A DNA stretch of 64,000 bases from Streptomyces flavofungini. Lineage in GTDB: Bacteria; Actinomycetota; Actinomycetes; Streptomycetales; Streptomycetaceae. Of this stretch, positions 23,969 through 32,997 are shown piece by piece (position 1 is the stretch's first letter; every line of letters starts with the position of its first letter). The position numbers and the translations under genes were made by a program. Below the pieces are notes generated by a model. It ran no database searches and was not told where the DNA came from. It was given only the letters and a program-made list of their open reading frames with translations. Where the stretch lies: contig NZ_BMVR01000005.1 in NCBI RefSeq assembly GCF_014650815.1, positions 62,001 through 126,000 on the forward strand, in the 5' to 3' direction.

Positions 23969-24775
23969 TCAGCCGCGCCGCGGCGTCAACGCCGCCCACG
24001 CCACCGTCACTTCCCCCTGCCGCCACCGCGAACTCCGGTCAAGGACCGGCCAGTCCGCCGTCAGGTCCCGCACCGTCCGGATCCACCGCTGCCGCGCCCC
24101 GTACGCCGCGTACGGCGCCGCCGCCGCCCACGCCCGGTCGAAGTCGCGCAGGAACGCGTGCACCGGCTCGCCCGGCACATTGCGGTGGATCAGCGCCTTC
24201 GGCAGCCGCTCGGCGAGGTCGGACGGGCGGTCGAGGGAGGCGAGGCGGGCCGCGAAGGTGACCGTGCGCGGCCCCTCGGGCCCGAGCGCCACCCACACGT
24301 GCCGCCGCCCGATCTCGTCGCAGGTGCCCTCGACGAGCAGGCCGCCCGGGGCGAGGCGCGCGCACAGCCGCTCCCACACGGCGGCGACCGCGTCCTCGTC
24401 GTACTGGCGCAGCACGTTGGCCGCGCGGATCAGCAGCGGCCGCGCGGGCAGCGGCACCTCGAAGCCGCCGTGCCGGAAGGTGAGGCCCTCGCGCGCGTAG
24501 GGCCGGGCCGCCGCCACCCGCTCCGAGTCGATCTCGATGCCGACCACGCGCGCGCGTGGGGCGGCGGTACGCAGCCGGAGCAGCAGCTCGACGGCGGTCC
24601 AGGGGGCGGCGCCGTAACCGAGGTCGACGGCGATCGGGTCGTCCGCGCGGCGCAGGGCGGCGCCGTGGGCGGCGGCGATCCAGCGGTCCATGCGGCGCAG
24701 CCGGTTGGGGTTGGTGGTCCCGCGCGTCACGGTTCCCACAGGTCGGGAGGGCGGAGGGGGGACGCGGGAGGCCAT
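23969..24775 (-). CDS. Class I SAM-dependent methyltransferase
   Basis: Predicted methyltransferase of 268 aa with a Rossmann core: motif I AVDLGYGAAPWTAVELLLRL, motif II VVGIEIDSERVAAARPYA and later LAPGGLLVEGTCDEIGRRHV. The substrate is unknown. The ATG at 24775 is chosen because TACGCT (minus strand, 24783-24788) ends seven bases upstream, indicating a leaderless transcript; a start at 24793 would lie upstream of that box. It is divergent from mshA, with 175 bp between the starts. Confidence 0.8.
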   Translation of the reverse strand: MASRVPPPPSRPVGTVTRGTTNPNRLRRMDRWIAAAHGAALRRADDPIAVDLGYGAAPWTAVELLLRLRTAAPRARVVGIEIDSERVAAARPYAREGLTFRHGGFEVPLPARPLLIRAANVLRQYDEDAVAAVWERLCARLAPGGLLVEGTCDEIGRRHVWVALGPEGPRTVTFAARLASLDRPSDLAERLPKALIHRNVPGEPVHAFLRDFDRAWAAAAPYAAYGARQRWIRTVRDLTADWPVLDRSSRWRQGEVTVAWAALTPRRG

Positions 24776-24950
24776 GAGGGCAAGCGTAAGCAAGGGTCAC
24801 GGTTGAGACAGCCAAGGTAATGCTTTGGCAAAGAGGAAATGGAGGTGAGGCTTCCGGTGTTGCTCCTCCAGGAGGCGCGCACCCGGTCTCCGCCTCGTCG
24901 TGCCCGCCGTCAAGGCACAGCCCGCCGTCAAGGCCAAGGAGGACCGCCAC

Positions 24951-26297
24951 GTGAGCCACTACGTGACCAGGCTCGGGCGTCGCTCCCCATCCCCGTCCAC
25001 GAGGATCCGGCTGCCGGGCTCCTCGCGCCGCCCCCGCCGCGTGGCCATGCTCAGCGTGCACACCTCGCCGCTGCACCAGCCCGGCACCGGCGACGCGGGC
25101 GGCATGAACGTCTACATCGTGGAGCTGGCCAAACGCCTCGCCGCGATCAACATCGAGGTCGAGATCTTCACCCGCGCCACCACCGGCGCCCTGCCGCCCA
25201 CCGTCGAGCTCGCGCCCGGCGTCCTCGTCCGCCACGTCGACGCGGGCCCCTACGAAGGCCTCGCCAAGGAGGAGCTGCCCGCCCAGCTCTGCGCCTTCAC
25301 GCACGGCGTGATGCAGGCCTGGGCGGGCCACCGGCCCGGCCATTACGACCTCGTCCACTCCCACTACTGGCTCAGCGGCCACGTCGGCTGGCTCGCCGCC
25401 GAGCGCTGGGGCACCCCCCTGGTGCACGCCATGCACACCATGGCCAAGGTCAAGAACGCCGCGCTCGCCGAGGGCGACACTCCGGAGCCCACCGCCCGCG
25501 TCATCGGCGAGACCCAGATCGTGCGCGCCGCCGACCGGCTCATCGCCAACACCTCCGAAGAGGCCGACGAACTCGTACGCCACTACGAAGCCGAACCCGG
25601 CAAGGTCGCCGTCGTCCACCCCGGCGTGAACCTCGACCGCTTCCGCCCCGCCGACGGCCGGGCCGCCGCCCGGCACCGGCTCGGCCTCCCGCAGGACGCC
25701 CTGGTCCCCCTGTTCGCGGGCCGCATCCAGCCCCTGAAGGCGCCCGACGTGCTGCTGCGCGCCGTCGGCGTCCTCCTCGCCGAGCGGCCCGAGCTGCGCT
25801 CGCGGATCGTCGTGCCCGTCGTCGGCGGGCCCAGCGGCAGCGGTCTGGCCAAGCCGGAGGGGCTGCAGAAGCTGGCCGCCCGGCTCGGGATCGCGGATGT
25901 CGTACGTTTCCAGCCGCCCGTCGGGCAGGAGCAGCTCGCGGACTGGTTCCGGGCCGCGTCCGTGCTCGTGATGCCGTCGTACAGCGAGTCCTTCGGGCTC
26001 GTGGCCATCGAGGCGCAGGCCGCGGGGACGCCCGTGCTCGCCGCCGCGGTGGGCGGGCTGCCCGTCGCCGTGCGCGAGGGCGTCACCGGGTTCCTCGTCT
26101 CCGGGCACGAACCCGCCCACTACGCGCGCGTGCTGCGCGAGTTCGCCGACCGTCCACAGCTTGTGGACCGCATGGGCACGGCGGCCGCGCGGCACGCGGA
26201 GTCCTTCGGGTGGGGTACGGCCGCGTCCGCCACGGCCGACGTCTACACCGCCGCCGTGCACGATCACCGCCGTCACGTACGCTCGCACCATGGCTGA
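24951..26297 (+). CDS. mshA: D-inositol-3-phosphate glycosyltransferase (mycothiol step 1)
   Basis: GT4 retaining glycosyltransferase of 448 aa that joins UDP-GlcNAc to inositol-3-phosphate, the first step of mycothiol synthesis. Seen: [78 protein letters not shown] and the donor-site motif [20 protein letters not shown]. The length matches the family. The GTG at 24951 has AAGGAGG eight bases upstream. The end overlaps the YbjN-like gene by eight bases. Confidence 0.95.
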   Translation: MSHYVTRLGRRSPSPSTRIRLPGSSRRPRRVAMLSVHTSPLHQPGTGDAGGMNVYIVELAKRLAAINIEVEIFTRATTGALPPTVELAPGVLVRHVDAGPYEGLAKEELPAQLCAFTHGVMQAWAGHRPGHYDLVHSHYWLSGHVGWLAAERWGTPLVHAMHTMAKVKNAALAEGDTPEPTARVIGETQIVRAADRLIANTSEEADELVRHYEAEPGKVAVVHPGVNLDRFRPADGRAAARHRLGLPQDALVPLFAGRIQPLKAPDVLLRAVGVLLAERPELRSRIVVPVVGGPSGSGLAKPEGLQKLAARLGIADVVRFQPPVGQEQLADWFRAASVLVMPSYSESFGLVAIEAQAAGTPVLAAAVGGLPVAVREGVTGFLVSGHEPAHYARVLREFADRPQLVDRMGTAAARHAESFGWGTAASATADVYTAAVHDHRRHVRSHHG

Positions 26298-26790
26298 CGT
26301 TGCTGGCGGGGCGCCCGGTGCGGTGATCGAGCGGGCGCTGGACGAGGCCGAGCTGGAGTGGGAGTGCCCTGAGCCCGGCTCGTACGTGGTGAAGCTGCCC
26401 GGGACGCGCAAGCTCTCCACGACCCTCTCGCTGCGCGTCGGCAGGCACTCGCTCTCTCTGAACGCGTTCGTGATCCGCCGCCCCGACGAGAACCACGAGG
26501 GCGTCCACCGGTGGCTCCTGGAGCGCAACCTCCGCCTGTACGGCGTGGGTTACGCCATCGACTCCCTCGGCGACGTCTACGTGGCCGGCAAGCTGCCGCT
26601 CGCCGCCGTCACCCCCGACGAGCTCGACCGCCTCCTCGGCTCCGTCCTCGAAGCGGCCGACGGCTCCTTCAACACCCTCCTGGAACTCGGCTTCGCGTCC
26701 GCGATCCGCAAGGAGTACGAGTGGCGCGTGGCGCGCGGCGAATCCACCCGCAACCTGGACGCGTTCACCCACTTGACCCAGCCCCGGTAG
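26290..26790 (+). CDS. YbjN-domain protein
   Basis: Cytosolic protein of 166 aa of the YbjN/type III secretion chaperone-like fold: [57 protein letters not shown] and [16 protein letters not shown]. Function unknown; the gene is conserved next to mshA. TACGCT at 26278-26283, inside the end of mshA, ends six bases before the ATG, so it may also have its own leaderless transcript. Confidence 0.85.
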   Translation: MADVAGGAPGAVIERALDEAELEWECPEPGSYVVKLPGTRKLSTTLSLRVGRHSLSLNAFVIRRPDENHEGVHRWLLERNLRLYGVGYAIDSLGDVYVAGKLPLAAVTPDELDRLLGSVLEAADGSFNTLLELGFASAIRKEYEWRVARGESTRNLDAFTHLTQPR

Positions 26791-26914
26791 CGCCTCGGCT
26801 TTCTCCTGGCGGGCGGCGCCCCCGTCCCACCGCTATGCGGCGGTGCCCATAACTCGGGCGGTACGACACCTTCCCCCGGCGCCGAGCGGCATGGCATGCT
26901 CCCGCCCAACGTAG

Positions 26915-26941
26915 ACGTGAACACCGTTCACGTACATGTAC
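26915..26941. promoter_or_regulatory. Two adjacent palindromes before the beta-helix protein gene
   Basis: ACGTGAAC (26915-26922) and GTTCACGT (26926-26933) are perfect arms around ACC. The palindrome GTACATGTAC (26932-26941) follows and overlaps by two bases. They lie 17 bp before the start of the exported protein and look like a GntR- or LacI-type operator. Confidence 0.6.
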
Positions 26942-26957
26942 GGGAGGCGGGGCGGGC

Positions 26958-28655
26958 ATGGCACACCTCAGCAGACGCGGACTCCTCGGCGGAGCCATCG
27001 CCGTCGCGGCCACCGCCGTCACCGGTCCGGCCACCGCCGCCACCGGCCCGGCCGCGACAGCGGCGCCCCGGCCCCGCCAGGCGCCCCGGCCCGGCCAACC
27101 CGCCACCCTCTGGCAAGAGTTCACCCGCACCCCGTACACCCACCCCCAGATCCCCTACGTAGGCCGGGCCGGAGCCCGCCGGGGCACCCGGCACCTCCCC
27201 CGCCCCGAGCGCGTGTTCCACGTGCACCACTACGGGGCCAGGCCTGACGCCCGGTCGGACGCGGGGCCCGCCATCAACCGTGCCCTCGCCGCCGCCGGAA
27301 GGGCCGGCGGGGGCACGGTCCAGCTCGCGCCGGGCACGTACCGGGTCGACGACATCATCCGCATAGGCGACGACAACGTCGTCCTGCGGGGCGCCGGCAG
27401 CGACCGCACCAAGCTGCTCGCCACCAAGAACCTCACCGAACTCATCGGCCCCTACGGCAGCCGCTACGGCGGCGACAAGTCGAGCTGGTCCTGGGCCGGA
27501 GGCCTCATCTGGCTGTGCCCGGCCGACCGCCTGGACAGCCTCACGGCCGCCATCAAGGCCGAGGACTGGCCGTTCGAGGGCTGGACCGGCAACAAGCGCG
27601 ACGAGTGGCGCACCCTCACCACGGTCGCCCCCGCCACCCGCGGCTCCTGGTCCGTCCGCGTCGCCGACAGCTCCCGGCTGCGCCGCGGCAGCCTCGTCCT
27701 GCTGCGCCTGGCCGACGACGCGGACCACACGCTCCTGGAGCACATGGCGGGCGGCGGCCCCGGCCCGCAGGCGTACACCTGGGACGACAAGACAAAGTTG
27801 ACGTCGTACGTCCCCTACGAGTGGCCCGTGCGGATCGCCCAGGTCAAGGGGCACACCGTCACCTTCGAACGCCCCCTGCCGCTGGACGTCCGCCCCGAGT
27901 GGGACCCCCGTCTGACCACCCACGTCCCCGCGCTCACCGGCTCCGGAGTCGAAGGGCTCACCCTGGAGGCGGTGCGGACCCCGCAGTCCCCGCACCTGCT
28001 CGACAAGGGCCACAACGGGGTCGTCTTCCAGTGCGCGTACGACTGTTGGGCCGACGACGTGCGCGTACGCCATGTGGACAACGGGTTCGGCCTGGTCGCC
28101 GCCTCCGCCTGCACCCTGCGCCGCACCGCCGTCGGCGGCCGCGGCTCGCACCACCCGTACTTCTGCCGCGAGGGCTCGCACGACAACCTGATCGAGGACT
28201 TCCGCATCGAGCGGCGCACGGTGCCCGCGCCCGCCGGGACCCAGTTGCACGGCATCAACGTGGAGGGGCTCTCCTCGTACAACGTCTGGTCCCGGGGCGT
28301 CATGGAGATGGGCACCTTCGATACGCATCGGGGCATGCCGTTCGCCAACGTGCGCACCGAGATCACCGTCGAGAACGACGGGCGGCACGGCGGCGACGCC
28401 AGCGCGGGGCCCCTCTACGGAGCGCGATTCGCCCACTGGAACGTCACCGTCACCAACCAGCGCGCCGGACTGGTCAAAATTGACGGCATCGCTCCGTACA
28501 GTGCCACGGTCGGCATCTCCCGGGTCCGCGAGTTCGACCAGATCGACGTACCGGACTTCTCCGGAGAGCTCAATTCCCTTATCGAGGCGTACGGTTCGCC
28601 GGGTTCCGTCCGGCCCCGGAACCTGTACGAGGCCCAGCGCGCCCTGGGGGAGTGA
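26958..28655 (+). CDS. Tat-exported pectate-lyase-like beta-helix protein
   Basis: Secreted protein of 565 aa. The Tat signal is SRRGLLGGAIAVAATAVTGP. Residues about 95-540 form a right-handed parallel beta-helix of the GH28/pectate-lyase superfamily: VFHVHHYGARPDARSDAGPA, GGGTVQLAPGTYRVDDIIRI, GLTLEAVRTPQSP and CAYDCWADDVRVRHVDNGFG. A carbohydrate lyase or hydrolase role is probable, but the substrate (pectin or another uronate polymer) is not shown. GGAGGCGGGG precedes the ATG. No transporter lies beside it. Confidence 0.8.
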   Translation: MAHLSRRGLLGGAIAVAATAVTGPATAATGPAATAAPRPRQAPRPGQPATLWQEFTRTPYTHPQIPYVGRAGARRGTRHLPRPERVFHVHHYGARPDARSDAGPAINRALAAAGRAGGGTVQLAPGTYRVDDIIRIGDDNVVLRGAGSDRTKLLATKNLTELIGPYGSRYGGDKSSWSWAGGLIWLCPADRLDSLTAAIKAEDWPFEGWTGNKRDEWRTLTTVAPATRGSWSVRVADSSRLRRGSLVLLRLADDADHTLLEHMAGGGPGPQAYTWDDKTKLTSYVPYEWPVRIAQVKGHTVTFERPLPLDVRPEWDPRLTTHVPALTGSGVEGLTLEAVRTPQSPHLLDKGHNGVVFQCAYDCWADDVRVRHVDNGFGLVAASACTLRRTAVGGRGSHHPYFCREGSHDNLIEDFRIERRTVPAPAGTQLHGINVEGLSSYNVWSRGVMEMGTFDTHRGMPFANVRTEITVENDGRHGGDASAGPLYGARFAHWNVTVTNQRAGLVKIDGIAPYSATVGISRVREFDQIDVPDFSGELNSLIEAYGSPGSVRPRNLYEAQRALGE

Positions 28656-28683
28656 GGGCGCCCCCGCCGAGTGCGGCCGGGGC

Positions 28684-28953
28684 TCAGCCGAACGGGACCA
28701 GGCGGACCACCGTCACCGTGAGGACCGAACCCGACACGTAGTAGAGGACGATCGCGCCGCCGACGGTCGCTTCCCGGCGGTCGCGCTCGGCGGTGTCCAC
28801 GGAGACGGGCGTCGAGCCGTGCCCGTAGGGGTCGCGTCCGAGCGTGCGCTCCATGGCCGTCCGGAAGGCGTCCGCGTCGGTCATCTTGGCGAGGGTGTCG
28901 TCGGCGGGCGGCGCGTAGGTGATGCGGTACCTGCGGCTCCGGTGACGGCTCAC
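28684..28953 (-). CDS. RelE/ParE-like toxin of a toxin-antitoxin pair
   Basis: Protein of 89 aa with the RelE/ParE layout: basic start, RYRITYAPPADDTLAKM, a helix pair, LGRDPYGHGS, REATVGGAIVLYYVSG and VLTVTVVRLVPFG. Its ATG overlaps the stop of the upstream 82-aa gene by four bases (ATGA), the usual coupling in type II systems. If active it would cleave mRNA or poison gyrase; which one cannot be told. Confidence 0.6.
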   Translation of the reverse strand: MSRHRSRRYRITYAPPADDTLAKMTDADAFRTAMERTLGRDPYGHGSTPVSVDTAERDRREATVGGAIVLYYVSGSVLTVTVVRLVPFG

Positions 28954-29198
28954 GCGATGCTCCGCCTCTCGGCCTCGTCGGCGGCGAGCCGGTCGAGCAG
29001 GGCCTCGGCCTCGGGGTCGGGCACGGACTGCAGCATCCAGTGCCGCATCACGGAGTGGATCTCGTCGACCCCGGCCTCGTTGATGGCCCGGTCGAACTCC
29101 GCGCGCCGGTCCTCGGGCAGGGCGGCGCGGATGTCCGGGATGGTGTTGGGGACGTCGACCTCCTCGCCGCCGATGAAGGTCTTCAGTGGTTCGGCCAT
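28950..29198 (-). CDS. Antitoxin partner of the RelE/ParE-like protein
   Basis: Acidic protein of 82 aa (MAEPLKTFIGGEEVDVPN, then RAALPEDRRAEFDRAINEAG). No obvious ribbon-helix-helix is seen. It is helical and acidic and lies first in the pair, as antitoxins usually do. GGGAGAG upstream of the ATG supports the start. The gene begins seven bases after the end of the MFS gene, so it may be read through from it. Confidence 0.55.
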   Translation of the reverse strand: MAEPLKTFIGGEEVDVPNTIPDIRAALPEDRRAEFDRAINEAGVDEIHSVMRHWMLQSVPDPEAEALLDRLAADEAERRSIA

Positions 29199-29205
29199 GG
29201 TCGGG

Positions 29206-30636
29206 TCACTCTCCCTGGGATCCCTGGGTGGGCCCTGCGCTGATCTCACGGTAGCGGCGGTGAGCGGCCCCTTCGGGCGCCGGGACCTCCGGTGCCGCGG
29301 GCCGCGCCGCCACGGCTTCCGGCATCGCGCCCGCCGCCACGGCGGCCTCCGGCACTGCGCCAGCCGCCACCGCGGCTTCCGGGACCGTCGGCCCGGGTGC
29401 CGGGACATCGTGCCCCGCCGCCCCTGCCTCCGGCGCCGCCGGAAGCCCCCGCATCAGACCCCAATACCCGAGCGCCGCCACCGTACCCACGAGCGCGCAG
29501 CCGCCCCACAGCCACTCCGCCCCCAGGCGGTCGATCAGGAACCCGGACATCAGCGGCGCCACGAGCCCCGCCACGGCCCACGACATCGTGTACATGCCCT
29601 GGTAGCGGCCGCGCCCGTGCGTCGGCGAGAGCCGCACGACCAGGCCCGTCTGGGTGGGCGCGTTGATGATCTCGGCGAGCGTCCACACCATCACCGTCAG
29701 CGCGAAGACACCCACCGAACCGGCGAACGCGGTGAGCCCGAAGCCGTACCCCGCCACGAGCGAGGACAGCACCAGCAGGCGCTGCGGGTCGCGGTGCTCG
29801 ATGAACCGCGTCACCGGGATCTGCAGCACGACGATCATGACGCCGTTCACGGCGACGGCCATGCCGTAGTCGCTCGGCGAGAAGCCCGCCTCGCCCATCG
29901 CCACCGGCAGGCCGAGCGCGCCCTGCTGGAAGATCAGCGCGACCAGGAAGCACAGGCCGACCACGCCCATGAACCGCCCGTCCCGCAGCACCGTGCCGAG
30001 CCCGACCTCGTCCTCGGCCGCCGCGGCCGCCGCGCTGCGCTCCGGCCGGGACTCCGGCAGCTTCATGAACACGAGGACCGCGCACACCAGCGTCATCGCG
30101 CCCTCGACGAGGAAGCCCGCGCGGTAGCTGTACGAGGCGATGAAGCCCGCGCCCGCCGTGGAGACCGCGAACCCCAGGTTGATCGCCCAGTAGTTGAGCG
30201 AGAAGGCCCGCACCCGGTCCTCGGGCCGCACGATGTCGGCCAGCATCGCCTGCACGGCCGGACGGGAGGCGTTGCTCGCCATGCCGACCAGGAACGCGAC
30301 GCCCGCGATCGCCACCGGGTGCGTCATGAACCCGAGCAGCGCCACGGACGCGGCCGTCGACAACTGCGCGATCAGCAGCGTGGGCCGCCGCCCGAGCCGG
30401 TCGGTCATGACGCCCGCGCCGAGCGAGGAGATGACGCCGCCGAGCCCGTGCAGGGCGGCGACGAGGCCCGCGTACGTGGCCGAATACCCCTGCTCCACGG
30501 TCAAGTAGAGCGCCATGAAGGTGGCGACGAAGCCGCCCAGGCGGTTCACCAGCGTGCTGGTCCACAGCCACCAGAAAGCCGGTGGCAGTCCCGAGACCGA
30601 CTCCTTGACGGCACGTCTCATGGCGACGAATGACAT
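29206..30636 (-). CDS. Major facilitator superfamily drug exporter
   Basis: Integral membrane transporter of 476 aa with 12 predicted helices. The MFS signature GVMTDRLGRRPTLLIAQL joins helices 2-3, and the second half repeats the fold (RFIEHRDPQRLLVLSSLVAG). The pattern is closest to DHA1-type multidrug efflux pumps. The C-terminal 70 residues are an Ala/Pro/Glu repeat (VPEAAVAAGAVPEAAVAAGA) without function in the fold. The ATG at 30636 is preferred over 30690 because GGGGGA lies upstream. Divergent from gpmA. Confidence 0.82.
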   Translation of the reverse strand: MSFVAMRRAVKESVSGLPPAFWWLWTSTLVNRLGGFVATFMALYLTVEQGYSATYAGLVAALHGLGGVISSLGAGVMTDRLGRRPTLLIAQLSTAASVALLGFMTHPVAIAGVAFLVGMASNASRPAVQAMLADIVRPEDRVRAFSLNYWAINLGFAVSTAGAGFIASYSYRAGFLVEGAMTLVCAVLVFMKLPESRPERSAAAAAAEDEVGLGTVLRDGRFMGVVGLCFLVALIFQQGALGLPVAMGEAGFSPSDYGMAVAVNGVMIVVLQIPVTRFIEHRDPQRLLVLSSLVAGYGFGLTAFAGSVGVFALTVMVWTLAEIINAPTQTGLVVRLSPTHGRGRYQGMYTMSWAVAGLVAPLMSGFLIDRLGAEWLWGGCALVGTVAALGYWGLMRGLPAAPEAGAAGHDVPAPGPTVPEAAVAAGAVPEAAVAAGAMPEAVAARPAAPEVPAPEGAAHRRYREISAGPTQGSQGE

Positions 30637-30789
30637 GGATCCCCCGGGGTGGCACAAATGGCACATGTAAGTGGCTAAGGCGGCAGGCACAACTTACGAC
30701 CCGGGGGAACGTTCTCGCCACTCAATTGACAGCAACCGTCAATCGCTCCCGGGGGCGACCCCTCCGGCGGTTCGATTACGCTCAGAGGC

Positions 30790-31551
30790 ATGGCCGACGC
30801 ACCGTACAAGCTGATCCTCCTCCGCCACGGCGAGAGCGAATGGAACGCGAAGAACCTGTTCACCGGCTGGGTGGACGTCAATCTGAACGAGAAGGGCGAG
30901 AAGGAGGCGGTCCGCGGCGGTGAGCTGCTCAAGGACGCCGGCCTGCTCCCCGACGTGGTCCACACCTCCCTGCAGAAGCGCGCGATCCGCACCGCGCAGC
31001 TCGCCCTCGAGTCGGCTGACCGGCACTGGATCCCGGTCCACCGCAGCTGGCGCCTGAACGAGCGCCACTACGGCGCCCTCCAGGGCAAGGACAAGGCGCA
31101 GACCCTCGCCGAGTTCGGCGAGGAGCAGTTCATGCTCTGGCGCCGCTCCTACGACACCCCGCCGCCCGCCCTCGAGGACGGCACCGAGTTCTCCCAGTCG
31201 GACGACCCGCGCTACGCGACGATCCCGCCGGAGCTGCGCCCCCGCACGGAGTGCCTCAAGGACGTCGTCGTCCGCATGCTCCCGTACTGGTACGACGGCA
31301 TCGTCCCGGACCTCCTCACCGGCCGCACGGTCCTCGTCGCCGCCCACGGCAACAGCCTCCGCGCCCTCGTCAAGCACCTCGACGGCGTCTCCGACGCCGA
31401 CATCGCGGGCCTGAACATCCCCACCGGCATCCCCCTCTCCTACGAACTGGACGCCGACTTCAAGCCCCTGAACCCCGGCGGCACCTACCTCGACCCGGAC
31501 GCCGCGAAGGCGGCGATCGAGGCGGTCAAGAACCAGGGCAAGAAGAAGTAA
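30790..31551 (+). CDS. gpmA: 2,3-bisphosphoglycerate-dependent phosphoglycerate mutase
   Basis: Glycolytic enzyme of 253 aa interconverting 3- and 2-phosphoglycerate. The phosphohistidine motif [10 protein letters not shown] has H13; the family motifs [35 protein letters not shown] and [16 protein letters not shown] are all present, and the length is standard. TACGCT at 30777-30782 ends seven bases before the ATG (leaderless type). A weak inverted repeat ATTGAC...GTCAAT at 30725-30743 lies upstream. A strong terminator follows. Confidence 0.95.
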   Translation: MADAPYKLILLRHGESEWNAKNLFTGWVDVNLNEKGEKEAVRGGELLKDAGLLPDVVHTSLQKRAIRTAQLALESADRHWIPVHRSWRLNERHYGALQGKDKAQTLAEFGEEQFMLWRRSYDTPPPALEDGTEFSQSDDPRYATIPPELRPRTECLKDVVVRMLPYWYDGIVPDLLTGRTVLVAAHGNSLRALVKHLDGVSDADIAGLNIPTGIPLSYELDADFKPLNPGGTYLDPDAAKAAIEAVKNQGKKK

Positions 31552-31580
31552 ACGCACCCGTACGGAAAACCCCGTACGGA

Positions 31581-31614
31581 AAAAGGGGCTCCACGCGCGC
31601 GTGGAGCCCCTTTT
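31581..31614 (+). terminator. Perfect 34-bp palindromic terminator of gpmA
   Basis: AAAAGGGGCTCCACGCG (31581-31597) is followed directly by its reverse complement (31598-31614), giving a 15-bp stem with a CGCG loop and a short T run in either direction. Confidence 0.9.
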
Positions 31615-31747
31615 CCTGTGTGCGATTCCGGACGCGCGGGGGCGCGTGGGAGGGGGCGGGCGGCGGACTGCGGTGCGGGGTGAACGGGTGCGCGCGCGTG
31701 CGCCGTTGACGCGCCCCGCCACCCCGGGCGTGCAATGGAGGGGCAGG

Positions 31748-31773
31748 CAGTACGCCTTCGCAGTACGCCTTCG
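31748..31773. repeat. 13-bp direct repeat before the Cys-rich peptide gene
   Basis: CAGTACGCCTTCG occurs twice head to tail (31748-31760, 31761-31773) just upstream of the GAGGAGGAGA ribosome site. It may be a regulator-binding repeat or a duplication in the leader. Confidence 0.8.
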
Positions 31774-31793
31774 AGGTTTCGAGGAGGAGACAC

Positions 31794-31907
31794 ATGGCCG
31801 AGTCCCCCAAGACCGACACCTGTGCCGACGGTTGTCAGTGCGGTCCTGGCTGCAGCTGTGGCTGCCAGTCCGGCGGCGCGTGCCAGTGCGGCGGCGGTTG
31901 CGGCTGA
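31794..31907 (+). CDS. 37-residue cysteine-rich (metallothionein-like) protein
   Basis: Tiny protein with nine Cys in 37 residues (positions 10, 14, 16, 20, 22, 24, 30, 32 and 36), mostly as CxC and CxxC/CxxxC, the rest chiefly Gly, Gln and Ser. The ribosome site GAGGAGGAGA ends four bases before the ATG, and a hairpin terminator follows the stop, so it is a self-contained gene. The composition suggests binding of Zn, Cu or Cd. It lies between gpmA and phoU. No exact family is recognised. Confidence 0.75.
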   Translation: MAESPKTDTCADGCQCGPGCSCGCQSGGACQCGGGCG

Positions 31908-31918
31908 CGCACGCGAAA

Positions 31919-31948
31919 GGGGTGGGCGCACGACTCCGCGCCCACCCC
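31919..31948. terminator. Bidirectional terminator between the Cys-rich gene and phoU
   Basis: GGGGTGGGCGC (31919-31929) pairs with GCGCCCACCCC (31938-31948) around eight bases. It lies 12 bp after the peptide stop and 20 bp from the convergent phoU stop, so it can serve both. Confidence 0.8.
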
Positions 31949-31967
31949 GGTGCCCCGCCGACAGGTG

Positions 31968-32648
31968 CTACGCGCCCTCGACGGGCGCCGAGCCCGGCTG
32001 GATCTCGTCCGCGTGCTCACCCGTCACCAGGTACACGACGCGCTTGGCCACGGACACCGCGTGGTCCGCGAAGCGCTCGTAGTAGCGGCCGAGGAGCGTC
32101 ACGTCGACGGCGGTCTCGATGCCGTGCTTCCAGCGGTCGTCCATCAGGTGCTGGAACAGCGTGCGGTGCAGCAGGTCCATCTCGTCGTCGTCCTGCTCCA
32201 GCTGCAGCGCCAGATCGACGTCCTTGGTGATGATGACCTCCGCCGCCTTCGCCATCAGGCGCTGCGCGAGCTGGCCCATCTCCAGGATCGTCGCGTGCAG
32301 GTCGCGCGGCACCGCCGACTCCGGGAAGCGCAGCCGGGCCAGCTTGGCCACGTGCTGGGCCAGGTCGCCCGAGCGCTCCAGGTCGGCGCTCATCCGCAGC
32401 GAGGTGACGACGATGCGCAGGTCGGTGGCGACGGGCTGCTGCCGCGCCAGCAGGGCTATCGCGCGGGCCTCCAGCTCGTGCTGCAGGTCGTCGACCTTCT
32501 GGTCGGCGGCGATCACGCTCTCGGCCAGCTTCAGATCGGCGTCGAGCATGGCCGTGGTGGCGCGCCCGATCGCCGACCCGACAAGGCGGGCCATCTCGAC
32601 CAGGCCCTCGCCGATCGAGTCAAGTTCCTCGTGGTACGCGTCACGCAT
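31968..32648 (-). CDS. phoU: PhoU phosphate-signalling regulator
   Basis: Cytosolic protein of 226 aa made of two three-helix PhoU repeats: YHEELDSIGEGLVEMARLVG, IAADQKVDDLQHELEARAIA, DLRIVVTSLRMSADLERSGD and LLGRYYERFADHAVSVAKRV. It restrains the PhoR-PhoP system when phosphate is plentiful. The ATG at 32648 has AGAGGGA upstream. It is divergent from phoR, with two PhoP-box arrays in the 349-bp gap. Confidence 0.93.
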   Translation of the reverse strand: MRDAYHEELDSIGEGLVEMARLVGSAIGRATTAMLDADLKLAESVIAADQKVDDLQHELEARAIALLARQQPVATDLRIVVTSLRMSADLERSGDLAQHVAKLARLRFPESAVPRDLHATILEMGQLAQRLMAKAAEVIITKDVDLALQLEQDDDEMDLLHRTLFQHLMDDRWKHGIETAVDVTLLGRYYERFADHAVSVAKRVVYLVTGEHADEIQPGSAPVEGA

Positions 32649-32729
32649 GTGGCTGTCCCTCTCTCGTACGTCACAGGGGCTCACCCCCACGCTCCCACGG
32701 TGGCGGCCCGACGCGTCCGTTTAAGTCAT

Positions 32730-32762
32730 CTCAAATGAATCACCCCTGTCGCCAAGGTGAAC
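32730..32762 (-). promoter_or_regulatory. PhoP-box array proximal to phoU
   Basis: On the minus strand three 11-base units run GTTCACCTTGG, CGACAGGGGTG, ATTCATTTGAG. The first is a full PHO box (GTTCACC) and the third a near match, spaced two units apart. It reads toward phoU and lies 82 bp from its start. Confidence 0.7.
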
Positions 32763-32891
32763 TATGGGCGACGGAGTCCCGCCACCCGCCCGATGCGCCA
32801 CACTGCACCAGGAGCCCCGCGAGGCGACCCGCGCTCCCCACCCGGAACGCGTGCCGCACACCGGAATCCGCCGGTCCGACGGGGCGTCCCG

Positions 32892-32924
32892 CAGAAATGA
32901 ACCACTGCCGTCCCCACGGTGAAC
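32892..32924 (-). promoter_or_regulatory. PhoP-box array proximal to phoR
   Basis: On the minus strand three 11-base units run GTTCACCGTGG, GGACGGCAGTG, GTTCATTTCTG. The layout equals that of the array at 32730-32762 and the flanks are similar too, so the two look like copies of one module. It lies 73 bp before phoR. Confidence 0.7.
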
Positions 32925-32997
32925 TCTGAGCGACGAGTGTTCGAGTGGCCACCCGGATGGCTGTGGCCGGTACTCCGACCGCGCATAACCTGGAGGC

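Larger units (their letters stand above)
32649..32997. other. phoU-phoR divergent control region
   Basis: The 349-bp gap contains no gene. It holds two similar PhoP-box arrays, annotated separately, about 160 bp apart and in the same orientation. The phoR end has TAACCT at 32986-32991, a -10-like hexamer six bases before the ATG. Confidence 0.7.
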
